From Halobacteria archaeon (lineage in GTDB: Archaea; Halobacteriota; Methanoliparia; Methanoliparales; Methanoliparaceae), in NCBI GenBank assembly GCA_013329575.1, contig DUJX01000161.1, forward strand, positions 1 to 5,641: a stretch of DNA of 5,641 nt. Direction: 5' to 3'. This document shows positions 4,595 through 5,641 of the stretch, in pieces (the first letter of the stretch is position 1; every line of letters starts with the position of its first letter). The notes under the pieces were generated by a model. It saw nothing but the letters and a program-made list of their open reading frames with translations. It searched no databases and was not told the DNA's origin. The translations under genes and the position numbers were made by a program.

Positions 4595-5363
4595 AGACCA
4601 TCCATATGCACCGCTTATTCCTATAAAAAAGAGGATATTTGATGAGCACTCAAAGTATCAACATATAGAGGTATATGAGACAGAGGATTTAGGCAACATG
4701 CTCGTCTTGGACGGTGCAGTACAGCTGACAGATAAAGATAATTTCATATATCATGAGATGATAACCTATCCGGCCTTGGCTATATCAAAAAAGTCGGATG
4801 ATGTCTTGATAATAGGAGGAGGAGACGGTGGGACGGCAAAAGAAGTACTAAAGTTTAACAAACATGCAAACGTAGAACTTGTAGATATAGACGAAAAAGT
4901 CATAGAAGTATCTAAACGATTTTTTCCAGAGGTATCTTCGGCTTTAAACAAGATAAATGTCGTAATAGATGATGGAATAGAGTTTGTTAAAAGATCTGAT
5001 AAAAAGAGAGATATCATAATAGTCGATTCTACTGATCCTACACCACTTGCAGAAGGACTTTTTTCGAAAGAATTTTATGAATATGCCCATAAGTTAAGCA
5101 GTATTCTCGTTGCACAGACAGATAGCCCTATATCTAACAGAAAAGCACATCTAAAAGCGATCGATAATATGAAGAAGGTTTTTAAATACGTTTATACCTA
5201 TCTGGCATATATACCGACCTATCCGGGCTCTCTCTTCTCTTTCTCAATAGGAATGGATGAAGAGTTGGGTGAGATAAATGATATAGATATAAAGACTAGA
5301 TATTATTCTAAAGAACGATTCTTAGTATCTATGAACGATTTTACGAAAGATATTATGGAATAA
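4578..5363 (+). CDS. speE: Spermidine synthase-type aminopropyltransferase
   Basis: SpeE moves the aminopropyl group from decarboxylated S-adenosylmethionine to a diamine. The 261-residue protein has the family layout: an N-terminal beta domain with LVLDGAVQLTDKDNFIYHEM at 42-61, then a Rossmann methyltransferase-like fold with GGGDGGTAKE at 80-89, the acidic VDIDEKVIE at 102-110, DDG at 131-133, and the catalytic DSTDP at 150-154 followed by AEGLFSKEFYE. PTYPGSLFSFSIG near the C-terminus is also typical. It begins at TTG, and its start overlaps the end of speD; the N-terminal YFAED aligns with the usual WFTE start, so no earlier or later start is needed. It is slightly shorter than many bacterial SpeE proteins (about 280 residues). 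The acceptor is not decided by sequence: putrescine, agmatine or another amine are all used by archaeal relatives. Confidence 0.94.
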   Translation: MNYFAEDHPYAPLIPIKKRIFDEHSKYQHIEVYETEDLGNMLVLDGAVQLTDKDNFIYHEMITYPALAISKKSDDVLIIGGGDGGTAKEVLKFNKHANVELVDIDEKVIEVSKRFFPEVSSALNKINVVIDDGIEFVKRSDKKRDIIIVDSTDPTPLAEGLFSKEFYEYAHKLSSILVAQTDSPISNRKAHLKAIDNMKKVFKYVYTYLAYIPTYPGSLFSFSIGMDEELGEINDIDIKTRYYSKERFLVSMNDFTKDIME

Positions 5364-5379
5364 CCTATCTTCACCCAAC

Positions 5380-5405
5380 TTAAAATTTTTTTAATTTATA
5401 TTTTG
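5380..5405 (+). terminator. T-rich terminator candidate after speE
   Basis: Seventeen bases after the speE stop there is a run of seven Ts (5386-5392), then further T-rich sequence up to about 5404. No strong stem precedes it. This is the expected form of an archaeal T-tract terminator for the speD-speE transcript. Confidence 0.5.
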
Positions 5406-5492
5406 TACTTTGTGGATCGACTAATACAAGCATCTTAAATAAAGACTCTACACTCTACGCTACATCTTTAAAAACGAAGTTTTGGGTAAAGT

Positions 5493-5521
5493 GTGACAAG
5501 AGATTGATTATATCTTGTTAC
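5493..5521. repeat. 9-bp hairpin with an 11-base loop
   Basis: GTGACAAGA at 5493-5501 and TCTTGTTAC at 5513-5521 pair over nine positions with one G-T wobble. It lies in the spacer after speE and is not followed by a T tract on either strand. Its role is unknown; it could be an RNA structure or a protein binding site. Confidence 0.35.
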
Positions 5522-5563
5522 TATCCTGTAAATACCTACATAGTTGATAACAGCAAAGCAAAA

Positions 5564-5641
5564 ATGTGATGGAAAAAAATAAGAGCAAATGTGAATTATT
5601 CTGTGTGGGATTTCTATGGGCGGGGCGATATCTATGGCATT
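5564..5641 (+). other. Edge region with possible start or fragment of a gene
   Basis: The last bases turn richer in G+C than the spacer before them, which suggests coding DNA entering the window. All three plus-strand frames are open at the edge. One starts at ATG 5569 (MEKNKSKCELF). A second could start at GTG 5591 and reads DFYGRGD. A third, following a TGA at 5592-5594, reads GISMGGAISMA, which resembles the GxSxGG nucleophile elbow of alpha/beta hydrolases. They cannot all be real and too little is present to choose. The minus strand is also open from 5641 to a TAA at 5468, but its composition is not protein-like. Confidence 0.2.

Noticed and set aside
4766..5017. Minus-strand open frame inside speE
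   Set aside because: Ser/Thr/Phe-rich shadow opposite the Rossmann motif of speE.
5468..5641. Minus-strand frame open from the right edge for 57 codons
   Set aside because: It is rich in His, Phe, Tyr and Ile with no recognisable pattern, and part of it is simply the antisense of the GISMGG stretch.
1..5641. Search for CRISPR arrays, insertion sequences, tRNA or rRNA genes and defence systems
   Set aside because: By eye I found no regularly spaced repeats, transposase motifs, tRNA cloverleaf landmarks or toxin-antitoxin-like pairs. The window is mostly housekeeping genes.

Overview
The window looks like part of an AT-rich euryarchaeal genome with methanogen-type C1 chemistry. Three things point there. 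One gene encodes F420-dependent methylenetetrahydromethanopterin reductase (mer). Next to it is an FpoF/FqoF-like F420H2-oxidising iron-sulfur flavoprotein. Upstream of most genes there are TTTAAATA-type archaeal TATA boxes. An F420H2-oxidising, Methanosarcinales-like or related methane- or alkane-metabolising archaeon would fit, but the sequence does not settle the lineage.

Layout from left to right. The first ~310 bases hold no clear complete gene, only a possible C-terminal tail at the left edge and two hairpins that could end transcription of the next gene. A 126-residue amphipathic, Leu/Ile-rich orphan protein lies on the minus strand (313-693). It is divergent from a 52-residue zinc-ribbon mini-gene (926-1084, +), which has its own TATA box preceded by a perfect 12-bp palindrome. 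The mini-gene runs tail-to-tail into nadM (1091-1612, -), an archaeal nicotinamide-nucleotide adenylyltransferase; only 6 bases separate the two stop codons. Two more minus-strand genes follow: the fpoF-like gene (1730-2677) and mer (2783-3763). A long AT-rich gap (3764-4228) carries divergent promoters. To its right are speD (4229-4594, +) and speE (4578-5363, +), which overlap by 17 bases. The last ~280 bases hold a T-rich terminator, a hairpin and a G+C-richer edge that may begin or carry a fragment of another gene.

How the genes may work together. Mer interconverts methylene- and methyl-tetrahydromethanopterin with F420 as electron carrier. The FpoF-like protein can oxidise F420H2, so the pair joins C1 oxidation to electron transfer. 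NadM makes NAD. SpeD makes decarboxylated S-adenosylmethionine and SpeE uses it as aminopropyl donor for polyamine synthesis, as a translationally coupled pair. No mobile element, CRISPR array, rRNA or tRNA gene was seen. Most of the window is ordinary archaeal housekeeping; the parts least explained by known families are the 126-residue orphan, the zinc-ribbon mini-gene and the promoter-proximal repeats.
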